DNA of 50,349 nucleotides from Streptomyces carpinensis (GTDB lineage Bacteria; Actinomycetota; Actinomycetes; Streptomycetales; Streptomycetaceae), in assembly GCF_002154505.1 (NCBI RefSeq), contig NZ_MUBM01000249.1, positions 1-50,349 on the forward strand. The letters run 5' to 3'. Positions 1-9,871 of this stretch are shown piece by piece (the stretch's first letter is position 1; the number at the start of each line of letters is the position of its first letter). The translations under genes were made by a program, and so were the position numbers. The notes beneath the pieces are model-generated. The model was not told the DNA's origin. It did not search any database and was given only the letters and a program-made list of their open reading frames with translations.

Positions 1-1
1 G

Positions 2-853
2 GACGGCGCCGTCCCCGTGCAGATCCACTCCAGCGGTTACCGCAACCCGGAGCAACTGCCCGAGGGCGCGGTCCTCGTGGTCGGGGCCGGCTCCTCGGGG
101 GTCCAGATCGCCGACGAGCTGCGCCGGTCCGGTCGCAGGGTCTTCCTCTCCGTCGGTCCGCACGACCGTCCTCCCCGCGAGTACCGCGGACGTGACTTCT
201 GCTGGTGGCTCGGTGTGCTCGGACTCTGGGACGCGGAGACGCCTCCCCAGGGTGCCGAACATGTCACCATCGCGGTCAGCGGCGCCCGCGGCGGCCACAC
301 CGTGGACTTCCGCGCCCTGGCCGGCGCCGGCATCGAGCTCGTCGGCCTGACCGCGTCCTACGACGACGGCGTACTGCGCTTCGCGCCGGATCTCGCCAAG
401 AACATCGCGGTCGGAGACGCCAAGTACCTCGCGCTCCTGAGGGCGGCCGACGAGTACGTCGAACGCAACGGGCTCGACCTCCCCGAGGAGCCGGAGGCCC
501 ACGTCCTCGGGCCGGACCCCGAATGCGTGGCCGACCCCCGACTGGAGCTCGACCTGGCCGAGGCCGGAGTCACCTCGATCGTCTGGGCGACGGGCTTCGC
601 CGCCGACTACAGCTGGCTCGAGGTCGACGCGTTCGACGAGAACGGCCGGCCGAACCAGCGACGAGGAGTGTCCTCCGAGCCCGGCGTCTACTTCCTGGGC
701 CTGCCCTGGCTGTCCCGCCGCGGGTCGAGCTTCATCTGGGGCGTCTGGCACGACGCCAGACATGTGGCCGACCACATCGTGACCCAGCGGGGCTACCTCG
801 CCTACGGCACCCCCGACCGGCCCGGCGCCGCGCCGGCGACCCAGAAGAACTGA
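2..853 (+). CDS. FAD-dependent monooxygenase / CzcO-like flavoprotein, 5' partial
   Basis: The reading frame is open from base 2, so the true start lies outside the window. The visible part carries the second Rossmann motif (VVGAGSSGVQIADEL, roughly residues 20-36 after the first internal GTG), the NADPH-binding fold of flavin-containing monooxygenases and CzcO-like putative flavoproteins. The C-terminal WATGF motif followed by GVYFLGLPW and a final HDARHVADHI stretch is also typical of this group. Such enzymes oxygenate nitrogen, sulfur or carbonyl groups using NADPH and O2. The stop is 7 nt before the RidA-family start, and a GAGGAG ribosome site sits at its 3' end, so it is the upstream member of the coupled catabolic operon. 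The substrate cannot be read from sequence. Confidence 0.85.
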   Translation, partial: DGAVPVQIHSSGYRNPEQLPEGAVLVVGAGSSGVQIADELRRSGRRVFLSVGPHDRPPREYRGRDFCWWLGVLGLWDAETPPQGAEHVTIAVSGARGGHTVDFRALAGAGIELVGLTASYDDGVLRFAPDLAKNIAVGDAKYLALLRAADEYVERNGLDLPEEPEAHVLGPDPECVADPRLELDLAEAGVTSIVWATGFAADYSWLEVDAFDENGRPNQRRGVSSEPGVYFLGLPWLSRRGSSFIWGVWHDARHVADHIVTQRGYLAYGTPDRPGAAPATQKN

Positions 854-860
854 GGAGCAG

Positions 861-1334
861 ATGATGACCTCCACCAGCGAGGGCCGACCCGTGAAGGCCC
901 CGATCGTCACCGGCGGGCACACCCGGATCCGTCCGTTCAACACACGCGACACCTATCCCGAGCAGAACCTGGACAACGACCTCTGCCAGGCCGTGGTCGC
1001 CGGCGACACGGTGTACGTCCGGGGCCAGATCGGCCAGGACCTCGACACCAGCGAGTCCGTGGGCATCGGTGACGCCGAGGCCCAGGCCGAGCAGGCGATG
1101 GCCAACATCAAGATGCTGCTCGAAGAAGCGGGCAGCCGCATGGAGCACCTGGTCAAGCTCACCATCTACCTGATCGACCCCCGTTACCGCGAGGCGGTGT
1201 ACCGCACCGTGGGCCGCTGGACGAAGGGCGTGCACCCGATCTCCACCGGACTCGTGGTCTCCGCTCTGGCCCGCCCGGAGTGGCTGTGCGAGATCGACGC
1301 GATCGCGGTGATCCCCGAGGAGGCGCGGCGATGA
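861..1334 (+). CDS. RidA/YjgF/YER057c family protein
   Basis: A 157-residue protein of the Rid family. Family members hydrolyse reactive enamine/imine intermediates to ketones plus ammonia, or act as specialised deaminases inside catabolic operons. Visible family features are LCQAVVAGDTVYVRGQIGQD near residues 34-53, the AEAQAEQAMANIKMLLEEAG helix, and the LTIYLIDPRYREAVY strand-helix segment. The usual catalytic-site arginine in the late 'R-A-x-V/I-E' position is not obvious: the C-terminus reads LARPEWLCEIDAIAVIP, so this is probably a divergent subfamily rather than a housekeeping RidA. It starts 7 nt after the flavoprotein with a GAGGAG site, and its TGA overlaps the next ATG (ATGA), indicating translational coupling. 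Confidence 0.85.
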   Translation: MMTSTSEGRPVKAPIVTGGHTRIRPFNTRDTYPEQNLDNDLCQAVVAGDTVYVRGQIGQDLDTSESVGIGDAEAQAEQAMANIKMLLEEAGSRMEHLVKLTIYLIDPRYREAVYRTVGRWTKGVHPISTGLVVSALARPEWLCEIDAIAVIPEEARR

Positions 1335-2014
1335 CCTTCTCCCTGGTGGTCCGGGACGGCGAGCGCTTCGGCATCGCGGTCAGCTCCTCGAGCCCCGCCG
1401 TCGCGGCCAGGGTCGCGCACCTGCGTCCAGGGGTCGGTGCGGCGGCCTCGCAGAACGTCACCGATCCCACGCTCGGCACGAGGCTGCTGGAGCGGCTGGC
1501 GGAGCACGGCGACGCCGAACGCGCGCTGGCCGACGTCATCGGTGCGGCGCGGGACGCCGACGACGCCGGAAACATCGACTACCGGCAGCTGACCGTGCTC
1601 GGCCGCACCGGATGCGGATTCGCCTTCAGCGGCACCCGCACTCTGGGCAAGCACGCGTCGGCCACCGCGGACGGCGCGGTGGCGGCGGGCAACATGCTCG
1701 CCGGCGAGCACATCCCCGGGGTGCTGCTGGACGCCTACTTCGCGGCCGGCGGCCACCTCGAGGAGCGCCTGCTCGCCGCGCTGCGGGCGGCCCTCGCGGC
1801 CGGCGGCGAGGAAGGACCGGTGCACTCCGCGGGCCTCGCGGTCGTCGCGGACGTGGACTGGCGGGTGACCGACCTGCGCGTGGACTGGGCCGACGACCCC
1901 ATCGACCGGCTCGGCGAACTCCTCGCCGTCTGGCTGCCGCAGCGGGACGACTACGTCCGCCGCGGACTCGATCCCGCGGCCTCCCCCTCCTACGGCGTTC
2001 CCGGCGATCTGTGA
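1331..2014 (+). CDS. DUF1028 family protein (putative Ntn-hydrolase fold)
   Basis: A 227-residue protein. The start was taken at the ATG that overlaps the RidA stop as ATGA; longer upstream frames would run through the RidA gene. It opens with MTFSLVVRDGERFGIAVSSS and contains ASQNVTDPTLGTRLLERL, hallmarks of DUF1028 proteins, which resemble N-terminal-nucleophile hydrolases. HSAGLAVVADVDWRVTDLRVDWADDPI near the C-terminus is also family-typical. DUF1028 genes often sit beside RidA and M20 amidohydrolase genes, as here, which suggests a role in breaking amide or imide bonds of a catabolic intermediate. No biochemical function is assigned by the sequence alone. Its TGA overlaps the following ATG by one base (TGATG). 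Confidence 0.85.
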   Translation: MTFSLVVRDGERFGIAVSSSSPAVAARVAHLRPGVGAAASQNVTDPTLGTRLLERLAEHGDAERALADVIGAARDADDAGNIDYRQLTVLGRTGCGFAFSGTRTLGKHASATADGAVAAGNMLAGEHIPGVLLDAYFAAGGHLEERLLAALRAALAAGGEEGPVHSAGLAVVADVDWRVTDLRVDWADDPIDRLGELLAVWLPQRDDYVRRGLDPAASPSYGVPGDL

Positions 2015-3159
2015 TGGCGTCGCTGAAAGAGGGCGCCCGGCGCGAGGTGGAACGCCACGCCGAGGAGCTGATCTCTCTCTCCGAGCGGCTGCACGCCGAC
2101 CCGGAGACCGCCTGGGAGGAACACCGGGCCGCGGCCTCGGTACCGGAGTCGCTGGACCGTGCCGGGTTCGAGGTGACCTCGTCCTACCTGGGGCTGGAGA
2201 CGGCGTTCCGCGCGCGGTTCGGCAGCGGTCCCACCCGGATCGCGCTGTGCGCCGAGTACGACGCGCTGCCGGGGCTGGGCCACGCGTGCGGGCACAACCT
2301 GATCGCGGCGAGCTCGATCGGTGCCGCGCTCGGCCTGGCCGCCGTCGCGGACGACGCCGGCCTCACCGTGGAGGTCTACGGCACACCGGCCGAGGAAGGC
2401 GGCGGCGGCAAGATCGAGATGCTCGACCGGGGTGCCTTCGCCGGGGTCGATCTCGCGATGATGGTGCACCCGGCGCCGGTCGACGTCGCCGAGGCCCGGC
2501 CGTTCGCGGTCAGCCACTCCAAGATCACGTACACCGGGAAGTCCGCGCACGCCGCGGCCTACCCGGAGGCCGGGGTCAACGCGGCCGACGCGTTCACCGT
2601 GGCCCAGGTCGCGATCGGGCTGCTCCGCCAGCAACTGCCCGCCTCGGCCCGGGTGCACGGTGTGGTGACGCACGCCGGGGACGCGCCCAACGCCATCCCG
2701 GAGCGGACCACCGGCCGCTGGTACGTGCGGGCGGAGACGCTCGCCGAACTGGCCGAACTGGAGCCACGCGTCGTGCGGGCCTTCGAAGCGGGAGCCCTCG
2801 CGACCGGATGCGAGCTGGCGATCGAGGCGGAGAGCAAGCCGTACGCCGAGTTCCGCACGGACGAGACCGCCCTCGCGCGCTACCGCGCCAACGCGCTCGC
2901 GCTGGGACGTGAGTTCGCCCCGCCCGGTCAGGCCGCACGGATGAACCGGGCCTCCACCGACATGGGCAACGTCTCCCAGGTGGTGCCGGCCATCCACCCC
3001 TACATCGGGATCGGTTCGCTGCCCGCCACCAACCACCAGCACGAGTTCGCCGCGTTCTGCGTGGGGGGCACGGCCCAGCGCGCACTGCTGGACGGGGCCG
3101 TGGCGCTGGCCTGGACCGGAGTGGACCGGAGCGTGCCGAGCGGGGGAGCGGCGGAATGA
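2014..3159 (+). CDS. M20 family amidohydrolase / aminoacylase-type metallopeptidase
   Basis: A 381-residue dizinc amidohydrolase of the M20D (AbgB/IAA-amino acid hydrolase-like) type. The metal-binding GLGHACGHNL lies at residues 87-96 (Cys92, His94), the catalytic Glu pair AEEGGGGK at 126-133, and a further His in MMVHPAP at 149-155. The lid/dimer domain includes SAHAAAYPEAGVNAADA, and a late His occurs in LPATNHQHEFAAF. Such enzymes cleave N-acyl or amide-linked amino acids. The start was set at the ATG sharing one base with the DUF1028 stop. With aspartase two genes downstream, release of aspartate from an N-substituted aspartate is an attractive inference, but unproven. Confidence 0.88.
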   Translation: MASLKEGARREVERHAEELISLSERLHADPETAWEEHRAAASVPESLDRAGFEVTSSYLGLETAFRARFGSGPTRIALCAEYDALPGLGHACGHNLIAASSIGAALGLAAVADDAGLTVEVYGTPAEEGGGGKIEMLDRGAFAGVDLAMMVHPAPVDVAEARPFAVSHSKITYTGKSAHAAAYPEAGVNAADAFTVAQVAIGLLRQQLPASARVHGVVTHAGDAPNAIPERTTGRWYVRAETLAELAELEPRVVRAFEAGALATGCELAIEAESKPYAEFRTDETALARYRANALALGREFAPPGQAARMNRASTDMGNVSQVVPAIHPYIGIGSLPATNHQHEFAAFCVGGTAQRALLDGAVALAWTGVDRSVPSGGAAE

Positions 3160-3404
3160 CCGGGGCCCGCACCGCTCTGGCCCCGGGGCCACGCCGCGTA
3201 CTGCGGCCGGACCCCGGCGGGATCCCGCCCGGGTCCGGCCCGGCGGCCGTGATCCTCGACCGGTCCGCGGTCGAGACCCCCGGCCGGTGCGACCGGCTGC
3301 GCCGCGGGCACCAGCGGCTGCTCGCGGCCTGCCGGCGCAGCGCCGACGCCCTGGGCGTGCCGGTCGGCGCGCCGTCGCTCACCGGCACCCCCGACCCTCG
3401 ATGA
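3156..3404 (+). CDS. Small unknown protein coupled between M20 amidohydrolase and aspartase
   Basis: An 82-residue frame beginning at an ATGA overlap with the amidohydrolase stop and ending just before the aspartase ribosome site, so it is positioned as a genuine operon member. Composition is rich in Pro, Arg and Gly. The segment PAAVILDRSAVETPGRCDRL followed by LLAACRRSADALGVPV weakly resembles the first beta-strand and helix of isochorismatase-fold cysteine hydrolases (normally about 180-220 residues). If that is right, this is a severely truncated remnant. It could equally be a lineage-specific protein. No confident function. Confidence 0.5.
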   Translation: MTGARTALAPGPRRVLRPDPGGIPPGSGPAAVILDRSAVETPGRCDRLRRGHQRLLAACRRSADALGVPVGAPSLTGTPDPR

Positions 3405-3418
3405 ACCGGAGGACACCG

Positions 3419-4870
<1,452 letters not shown>

Positions 4871-4893
4871 GTGACGCAGACATGCCGTTAGGC

Positions 4894-4930
4894 CCTGTCG
4901 TCGAACTCCCGTCCGCCCCGCGACGACAGG
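4894..4930 (+). terminator. Inverted repeat between aspA and the transporter
   Basis: Perfect 10-bp stem (CCTGTCGTCG at 4894-4903, CGACGACAGG at 4921-4930) with a 17-nt loop. There is no T-run after it, so it may be a weak terminator, a processing signal, or a reducer of transcription into the transporter gene. Confidence 0.5.
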
Positions 4931-4988
4931 ACCCAGCCGCATCCCCACAGCTCCGGTTTCTTCCGCTCACCTGCCCGAGGAGGGGCGC

Positions 4989-6350
4989 ATGCCCACCCGC
5001 AACACCGAAGTCACCACGGCCCAGGAGTCCACCGACCTCGTCACCCTGCGCAGAAGCGTCGCCGCCGGAGCGGTCGGCGTGTTCGTGCACTGGTTCGACT
5101 GGGCTGCCTACGCCTATCTCGCCGGCACCGTCGCGTCGGTGTTCTTCCCGTCCGAGAACGGCACCACCGGACTGCTCGCCGTGTTCGCGGTGTTCGCCGT
5201 GTCGTTCGGCATCCGCCCGATCGGTGCGCTGGTGTTCGGGCCGCTCGGCGACAGGATCGGCCGCAAGCGCACACTGTCCCTCGTCATCTTCATGATGTCC
5301 GGCGCCACCCTGACGATCGGCCTGCTCCCCGGCTACTCGTCGATCGGGGTCGCCGCCCCGACGCTCCTGGTGGTCCTGCGCCTGCTCCAGGGGTTCGCGG
5401 CCGGCGGCGAGTTCGGCAGCGCGGCGAGTTTCCTCGCCGAGAGCGCCCCCCGGCGCCGCCGCGGATTCGGGGTCAGCTGGCTGGAGGCCGGCTCCCTGCT
5501 GGGCTTCCTCGCCGGATCGTTCGTCTTCCTGCTGCTGTCGACGGCGCTCAGCGACGACCAGCTGTCGTCCTGGGGCTGGCGCATCCCCTTCCTCGTCTCC
5601 GCGCCGCTGGGAGTCATCGGATTCGTCATCCGCACCAAGATCGAGGACACGCCCGAGTACAAGGCGCTCGAAGCCAACGACGCCGTCCCGAGCAGCCCCG
5701 TGAAGGAGCTGCTGCGCTGCAACAAGAAGCAGCTGCTCCAGGCGGCGGGCCTGATGACGGCCATGCACGTGCCGTTCTACGCCGTGCTGACCTACCTGGT
5801 CACCTACGAAACCGATCACCTGGGGCACTCGGCCGGCAACGCCGCCCTGCTGTCCACGGTGATCTCTCTGCTGGGGCTGGTGCTCGTGCCCGTCTTCGGC
5901 CTGCTGTCCGACCGCGTGGGACGCAAGCCGGTGTTCGTCGGTGCCACGGCCGCCCTGCTGGTCGTCTCGACCCCCGCGTTCCTCCTCATGCGCACCGGCC
6001 TGGTCGGCACCTGGATCGCCGGTCTGCTGTTCGGCGTGATCCTTGCGGCGATTCTCGGCACCTACGCGGTCTGGTCTGCGGAGATCTTCCCCACCCGGAC
6101 CCGGCAGTCCGGACTGTCCATCGCCTACAACGTCACCGCCGCGCTGTTCGCCGGCACGGTTCCGTACCTGATGACCGTACTGATCTCGGCGACCGGCAGC
6201 ACGTTGGTACCGGGCCCGTACCTGATGGTGGTCGCGGCCGGCGGACTCGTCGCCGCACTGTCCCTGCGCGAAACGGCCGGCGATCCCCTGCTGCGGGCGG
6301 AGGACCTGCCCGCCGCGGATGCCCGGCCGGTTCCGGCCCGCACCGAATAG
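4989..6350 (+). CDS. MFS transporter, metabolite:H+ symporter (MHS) type
   Basis: A 453-residue, 12-helix permease. The loop 2-3 signature GPLGDRIGRKRTL and the downstream RLLQGFAAGGEFGSAASFLAE segment are characteristic of the MHS group (ProP/KgtP/ShiA-like), whose substrates are carboxylates, betaines or aromatic acids. The second-half repeat LLSDRVGRKPVFVG supports an intact two-domain MFS. The start is an ATG preceded by GAGGAGGGG. It follows aspA in the same orientation and is followed 41 nt later by a LysR gene, so it likely imports the substrate of the upstream pathway. The substrate is not readable from sequence. Confidence 0.88.
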   Translation: MPTRNTEVTTAQESTDLVTLRRSVAAGAVGVFVHWFDWAAYAYLAGTVASVFFPSENGTTGLLAVFAVFAVSFGIRPIGALVFGPLGDRIGRKRTLSLVIFMMSGATLTIGLLPGYSSIGVAAPTLLVVLRLLQGFAAGGEFGSAASFLAESAPRRRRGFGVSWLEAGSLLGFLAGSFVFLLLSTALSDDQLSSWGWRIPFLVSAPLGVIGFVIRTKIEDTPEYKALEANDAVPSSPVKELLRCNKKQLLQAAGLMTAMHVPFYAVLTYLVTYETDHLGHSAGNAALLSTVISLLGLVLVPVFGLLSDRVGRKPVFVGATAALLVVSTPAFLLMRTGLVGTWIAGLLFGVILAAILGTYAVWSAEIFPTRTRQSGLSIAYNVTAALFAGTVPYLMTVLISATGSTLVPGPYLMVVAAGGLVAALSLRETAGDPLLRAEDLPAADARPVPARTE

Positions 6351-6391
6351 GGTCTGGCCAGAACACGAATGATCAGGTGCAGGGGTTCGAC

Positions 6392-7318
6392 ATGACATCG
6401 CCGGTGGGCTTCACGCTGGTTCAGCTCCGCTACTTCCTCGTCGCCGCCGAGTGCGGTTCGATGACGGAGGCGTCGGCGGAGCTCCACATCGCGCAGTCCG
6501 CCGTGTCCGCGGCCGTCTACAACCTGGAGCGGGACCTGCACGTGCAGCTGTTCATCCGCCGCAGGGGCCGGGGCCTGACCCTGACGCCTGCGGGGGAGAG
6601 GCTTCGGCAGCAGGCGCGCGAGCTGCTGGCCCGCGCACGCGAGGTCGAGAGGGAGGCCCGGGGAGACGGCGAGACCATCTCCGGGCCGGTGGCCGTCGGC
6701 TGCTTCGTGACCCTCGCCCCGCACTACCTGCCGGCCCTGTTCGGCGAATGCACCAGCCGCTATCCGGGCATCGAGATCGACGTCGCGGAGTCGGAGACGG
6801 ATCAGCTCATCGATGCGCTGCGCGCGGGACGCATCGACTTCGCCCTCACCTACGACCTCGGTCTGCCCGGCGACCTCGAACTACGCAGCGAGACGATCGC
6901 CCGGGCCCCCGCCTACGTCATCGTCCCGGCCGACCACCCGCTGGCCGGCCGGGACTCCGTGGAGCTGACCGAGCTGGCCGCGGAGCCCCTGGTCCTGCTC
7001 GACCTGCCCCACAGCCGCGACTACTTCCGCTCGCTGGTGGCCGCCACCGGCACCGCGCCCGACGTGCGCTACCGCACCCAGAGCTATGAAACCGTGCGCT
7101 CCCTGGTGGCCCGAGGACTCGGATACTCCGTGCTGAACCAGCGCCCGGCGACCAGCCAGACGTACGGCGGCGGCGAGATCGCGGAACTGGAGCTGCGGGA
7201 CGAAAGCCCCGCGCTCGAGGTCAAGCTGGCCTATGTGGAGGGCATGACCCAGACCGCCCGCGCCCAGGCGGTCATGAGGCTGCTGCGGGAGATCGGCGCC
7301 CGCCGCGCCGCGGCCTGA
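6392..7318 (+). CDS. LysR family transcriptional regulator
   Basis: A 308-residue LysR-type regulator. The N-terminal winged HTH (FTLVQLRYFLVAAECGSMTEASAELHIAQSAVSAAVYNLERDL) is followed by a periplasmic-binding-like effector domain with the usual VAVGCFVTLAPHYLPALFGE start near residue 95. The ATG at 6392 was chosen over an in-frame GTG at 6377 because an AGGGG motif precedes it. It lies downstream of, and in line with, the catabolic genes rather than divergent, so it may control the cluster from within. Its stop codon falls inside the first unit of a three-copy 29-30 bp tandem repeat. Confidence 0.88.
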   Translation: MTSPVGFTLVQLRYFLVAAECGSMTEASAELHIAQSAVSAAVYNLERDLHVQLFIRRRGRGLTLTPAGERLRQQARELLARAREVEREARGDGETISGPVAVGCFVTLAPHYLPALFGECTSRYPGIEIDVAESETDQLIDALRAGRIDFALTYDLGLPGDLELRSETIARAPAYVIVPADHPLAGRDSVELTELAAEPLVLLDLPHSRDYFRSLVAATGTAPDVRYRTQSYETVRSLVARGLGYSVLNQRPATSQTYGGGEIAELELRDESPALEVKLAYVEGMTQTARAQAVMRLLREIGARRAAA

Positions 7319-7379
7319 GTATCGGCGCTGCCCGCGCCGCGGGCCTGGGTATCGGCGTTCGCCGCACCACGGCCTGAGC
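7292..7379 (+). repeat. Three imperfect 29-30 bp tandem repeats across the LysR stop codon
   Basis: Units at 7292-7320, 7321-7350 and 7351-7379 each begin ATCGGCG and end in a variant of GGCCTGAG(T/C) or GGCCTGGGT. The LysR stop TGA lies in unit 1; units 2 and 3 are noncoding copies of the gene's 3' end. Confidence 0.75.
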
Positions 7380-7459
7380 GGGGACCGTCTCACGCCCACG
7401 CCGCTCCACGCGCCCACAGCTCCACGCGCACACCGCCCGAGCCGCCTGCCTCGCGCCCT

Positions 7460-8077
7460 CTACAGCTCGGCGCAGCCCGTCACAGCACGCGCGTGGGCCA
7501 GGATCAGCTGACGGGCTCTGTCGGGCCGCAGCGCCGCATTGTGGCTGATGATGTGCAGGCCGTAGCCGTCCTCCATGGCCACCAGTCCGTGCGCCAGGTC
7601 GTGCGCGCTCGCGGCGAGGGCGAACGCGCCGGTCGCGGCGCCGACCTCGAGCGCGGTCGTGTAGAGGGCGACCTCCCGGGCGAAGAGGGAGGTCATCAGT
7701 TCGGCGTGGCCGGGGCTGCGGCCGGCGCGCCGGTGCAGCTCGTAGAGCAGCCCGTGGACGGGGTCCTCCGTGGTGCCGGGCAGGCCGCTGTCGAGGAGAG
7801 CGCGCAGTCGCCCGGCGGGATCCTCGGCGGGCGCCCCGTCGTAGGCCCGCTGCCGGGCGGTCAGAAAGCTCTCCACCGCTTCCCGGTGCACCTCCAGCAC
7901 GAGATCGCCGAGCTCGGGGTAGTAGTACAGCACCGAGCCCTGTGAGACGCCCGCCGCGTCCGCGATGTCCTTGATGCGCAGTCCCTCGAGTCCGCGCTCG
8001 GCGATGGCACGCCCCGCCGCGAGGACGAGCGCCTCCCTGCGAGCCGTCTGGTTGCGTGGTCTGCCAGCTTTCCCCAT
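7460..8077 (-). CDS. TetR/BetI-type transcriptional regulator
   Basis: A 205-residue regulator. The N-terminal HTH is clear (ALVLAAGRAIAERGLEGLRIKDIADAAGVSQGSVLYYYPELGDLVLEV, residues 15-62), and a helical ligand domain follows. VSQGSVLYYYP resembles BetI/PuuR-neighbour regulators that control choline or polyamine genes. It is divergent from the aldehyde dehydrogenase operon with 248 bp between starts, so autoregulation and control of that operon through the shared region is likely. The C-terminal ligand domain gives no further clue to the effector. Confidence 0.87.
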   Translation of the reverse strand: MGKAGRPRNQTARREALVLAAGRAIAERGLEGLRIKDIADAAGVSQGSVLYYYPELGDLVLEVHREAVESFLTARQRAYDGAPAEDPAGRLRALLDSGLPGTTEDPVHGLLYELHRRAGRSPGHAELMTSLFAREVALYTTALEVGAATGAFALAASAHDLAHGLVAMEDGYGLHIISHNAALRPDRARQLILAHARAVTGCAEL

Positions 8078-8134
8078 GACGGTCGATTCTCTGTTACTCG
8101 GACCAGTTTCAGCAAGAAGTTTCTGTCGAGAGCA

Positions 8135-8174
8135 TTGACGGCCGGTTCACCAATTGTTTGAATCTCGACTCAAA
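8135..8174 (+). promoter_or_regulatory. Putative sigma-70-like promoter and operator of the ALDH operon
   Basis: TTGACG at 8135-8140 and TTGAAT at 8158-8163 are separated by exactly 17 bp and read toward the aldehyde dehydrogenase. The -10 overlaps an inverted repeat TTTGA (8157-8161) / TCAAA (8170-8174), a plausible site for the divergent TetR regulator to block transcription. Confidence 0.5.
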
Positions 8175-8325
8175 GAAACCGGCGCGAACCTCGCTGCGGG
8201 CCGCATCGCCCGCTCCCGCGCCCACTGTTTCGACCCCAGCCCTCTGTCTGAGACGGCCCAGGCCGCACGCGATCCCGACGGGCATCAACGCACCCACGTC
8301 ACACCACGCAATCGAAGGCCACAGC

Positions 8326-9798
8326 ATGACGACGTACTCCCACTGGCGGCAGCGCGCCGCCGACCTCGCGCCACGCACGCGCCTCTTCATCGACGGAAAG
8401 TGGACCGATCCCGCCGACGACACCTGGTTCCCCACGGTGAACCCGGCGACCGGCAGGACCACCGCCCATGTGGCGGCGGGCTCGGCCGATGACGTCGACC
8501 GCGCCGTGAGGGCCGCCCGCGCCTCCTTCGAGGACGGCCGCTGGTCGCGCACCGCGCCGGCGGAGCGCAAGCGGGTCCTGCTGGAACTGGCCCATCTCAT
8601 CGAGGCCCACGGCGAGGAGCTCGCGCTCTGCGACACCCTCGACATGGGCAAGCCCATCGCCGAGTCCCACGGCACGGACGTGCCCGGTGCGGCCGGCGTG
8701 TTCTCCTGGTACGCGGAGGCCGTCGACAAGCTCTACGACGAGGTCGCCCCCGCACCGGCCGGCAACCTCGCCCTGGTGCGCCGTGCCCCGCTGGGCGTCG
8801 TGGGCGCGGTGGTGCCCTGGAACTTCCCCCTGGACATCGCGAGTTGGAAGCTGGCACCCGCCCTCGCCGCGGGCAACAGCGTCGTACTGAAGCCGGCCGA
8901 GCAGTCACCGCTGTCGGCGCTGCTCCTGGCCGAACTCGCCGCGCAGGCCGGCCTTCCGGACGGCGTGCTGAACGTCGTCCCCGGCCCCGGCGAGGTGACC
9001 GGGCGGGCCCTCGGCCTCCATCCGGACGTGGACACCCTGGTGTTCACCGGCTCCACCGCCGTGGCCCGGCACTTCCTGGCGTACGCGGCCGAGTCGAACA
9101 TGAAGCAGGTGTGGCCGGAGGCCGGCGGCAAGAGCCCCAACCTGGTCTTCGCCGACGCCGACCTGGAGGCCGCCGCGGAACGCGCCGCCTGGGGCTTCGT
9201 CTACAACTCCGGGCAGGTCTGCTCGGCCAACACCCGGCTGCTCGTCGAGGCCTGTGTCGCGGAGGAGTTCACGGCCAGGGTGGCCGAGCACGCCCGCACC
9301 TGGCTGCCCGGCGACCCGCTCGACCCCGCGACCCGCCTCGGACCACTGGTCGACGAGGCCCAGGTGGAACGCATCCTCGGCGCGCTCGCGACGTCCGGCG
9401 GCACACTCGTGTGCGGCGGTACGCGCCCAGGCCGTGAGGGCGCCTACCTCGATCCGGCGGTCGTCACCGGTCTCGGACCGGACGCCCCGCTCGTACGGGA
9501 GGAACTGTTCGGGCCCGTGCTCACGGTGCTGCCCTTCCGGGACGAGGCCGATGCGGTCCGGTTGGCCAACGACTCCGCCTACGGTCTGGCCGCGTCCGTG
9601 TGGACCCGGGACCTGGGCCGGGCGCACCGGGTCGCCGACGCCCTGCACGCCGGCACCGTGTCGGTCAACACCGTCGACGCGCTGAGCCCCTTCACCCCCT
9701 TCGGCGGTTTCAAGCAGTCCGGCCACGGCCGCGACCTCTCCCTGCACTCCTTCGACAAGTACACCGGCCTCAAGACCACGTGGATCGCCTACGGCTGA
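8326..9798 (+). CDS. NAD(P)-dependent aldehyde dehydrogenase (aminobutyraldehyde type)
   Basis: A 490-residue ALDH of normal length. The active-site Glu is in WPEAGGKSPN (Glu265) and the catalytic Cys in NSGQVCSANTR (Cys299). The VVPWNFPLD and FTGSTAVAR cofactor motifs are present, and the C-terminus has SVNTVDALSPFTPFGGFKQSGHGRDLSLHS. Closest in character to PuuC-like gamma-glutamyl-aminobutyraldehyde or aminobutyraldehyde dehydrogenases. The start at 8326 has GAAGG upstream; a longer frame to 8158 would overlap the promoter region. The aminotransferase downstream would generate the aldehyde that this enzyme oxidises. The specific aldehyde is inferred from neighbours only. Confidence 0.87.
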   Translation: MTTYSHWRQRAADLAPRTRLFIDGKWTDPADDTWFPTVNPATGRTTAHVAAGSADDVDRAVRAARASFEDGRWSRTAPAERKRVLLELAHLIEAHGEELALCDTLDMGKPIAESHGTDVPGAAGVFSWYAEAVDKLYDEVAPAPAGNLALVRRAPLGVVGAVVPWNFPLDIASWKLAPALAAGNSVVLKPAEQSPLSALLLAELAAQAGLPDGVLNVVPGPGEVTGRALGLHPDVDTLVFTGSTAVARHFLAYAAESNMKQVWPEAGGKSPNLVFADADLEAAAERAAWGFVYNSGQVCSANTRLLVEACVAEEFTARVAEHARTWLPGDPLDPATRLGPLVDEAQVERILGALATSGGTLVCGGTRPGREGAYLDPAVVTGLGPDAPLVREELFGPVLTVLPFRDEADAVRLANDSAYGLAASVWTRDLGRAHRVADALHAGTVSVNTVDALSPFTPFGGFKQSGHGRDLSLHSFDKYTGLKTTWIAYG

Positions 9799-9871
9799 CC
9801 CGCGCGGGCGGTGCACAGCCACCGCCGGCCACAGCACCCGCCATCGGCACACACCAAAGGACCCATCACCC

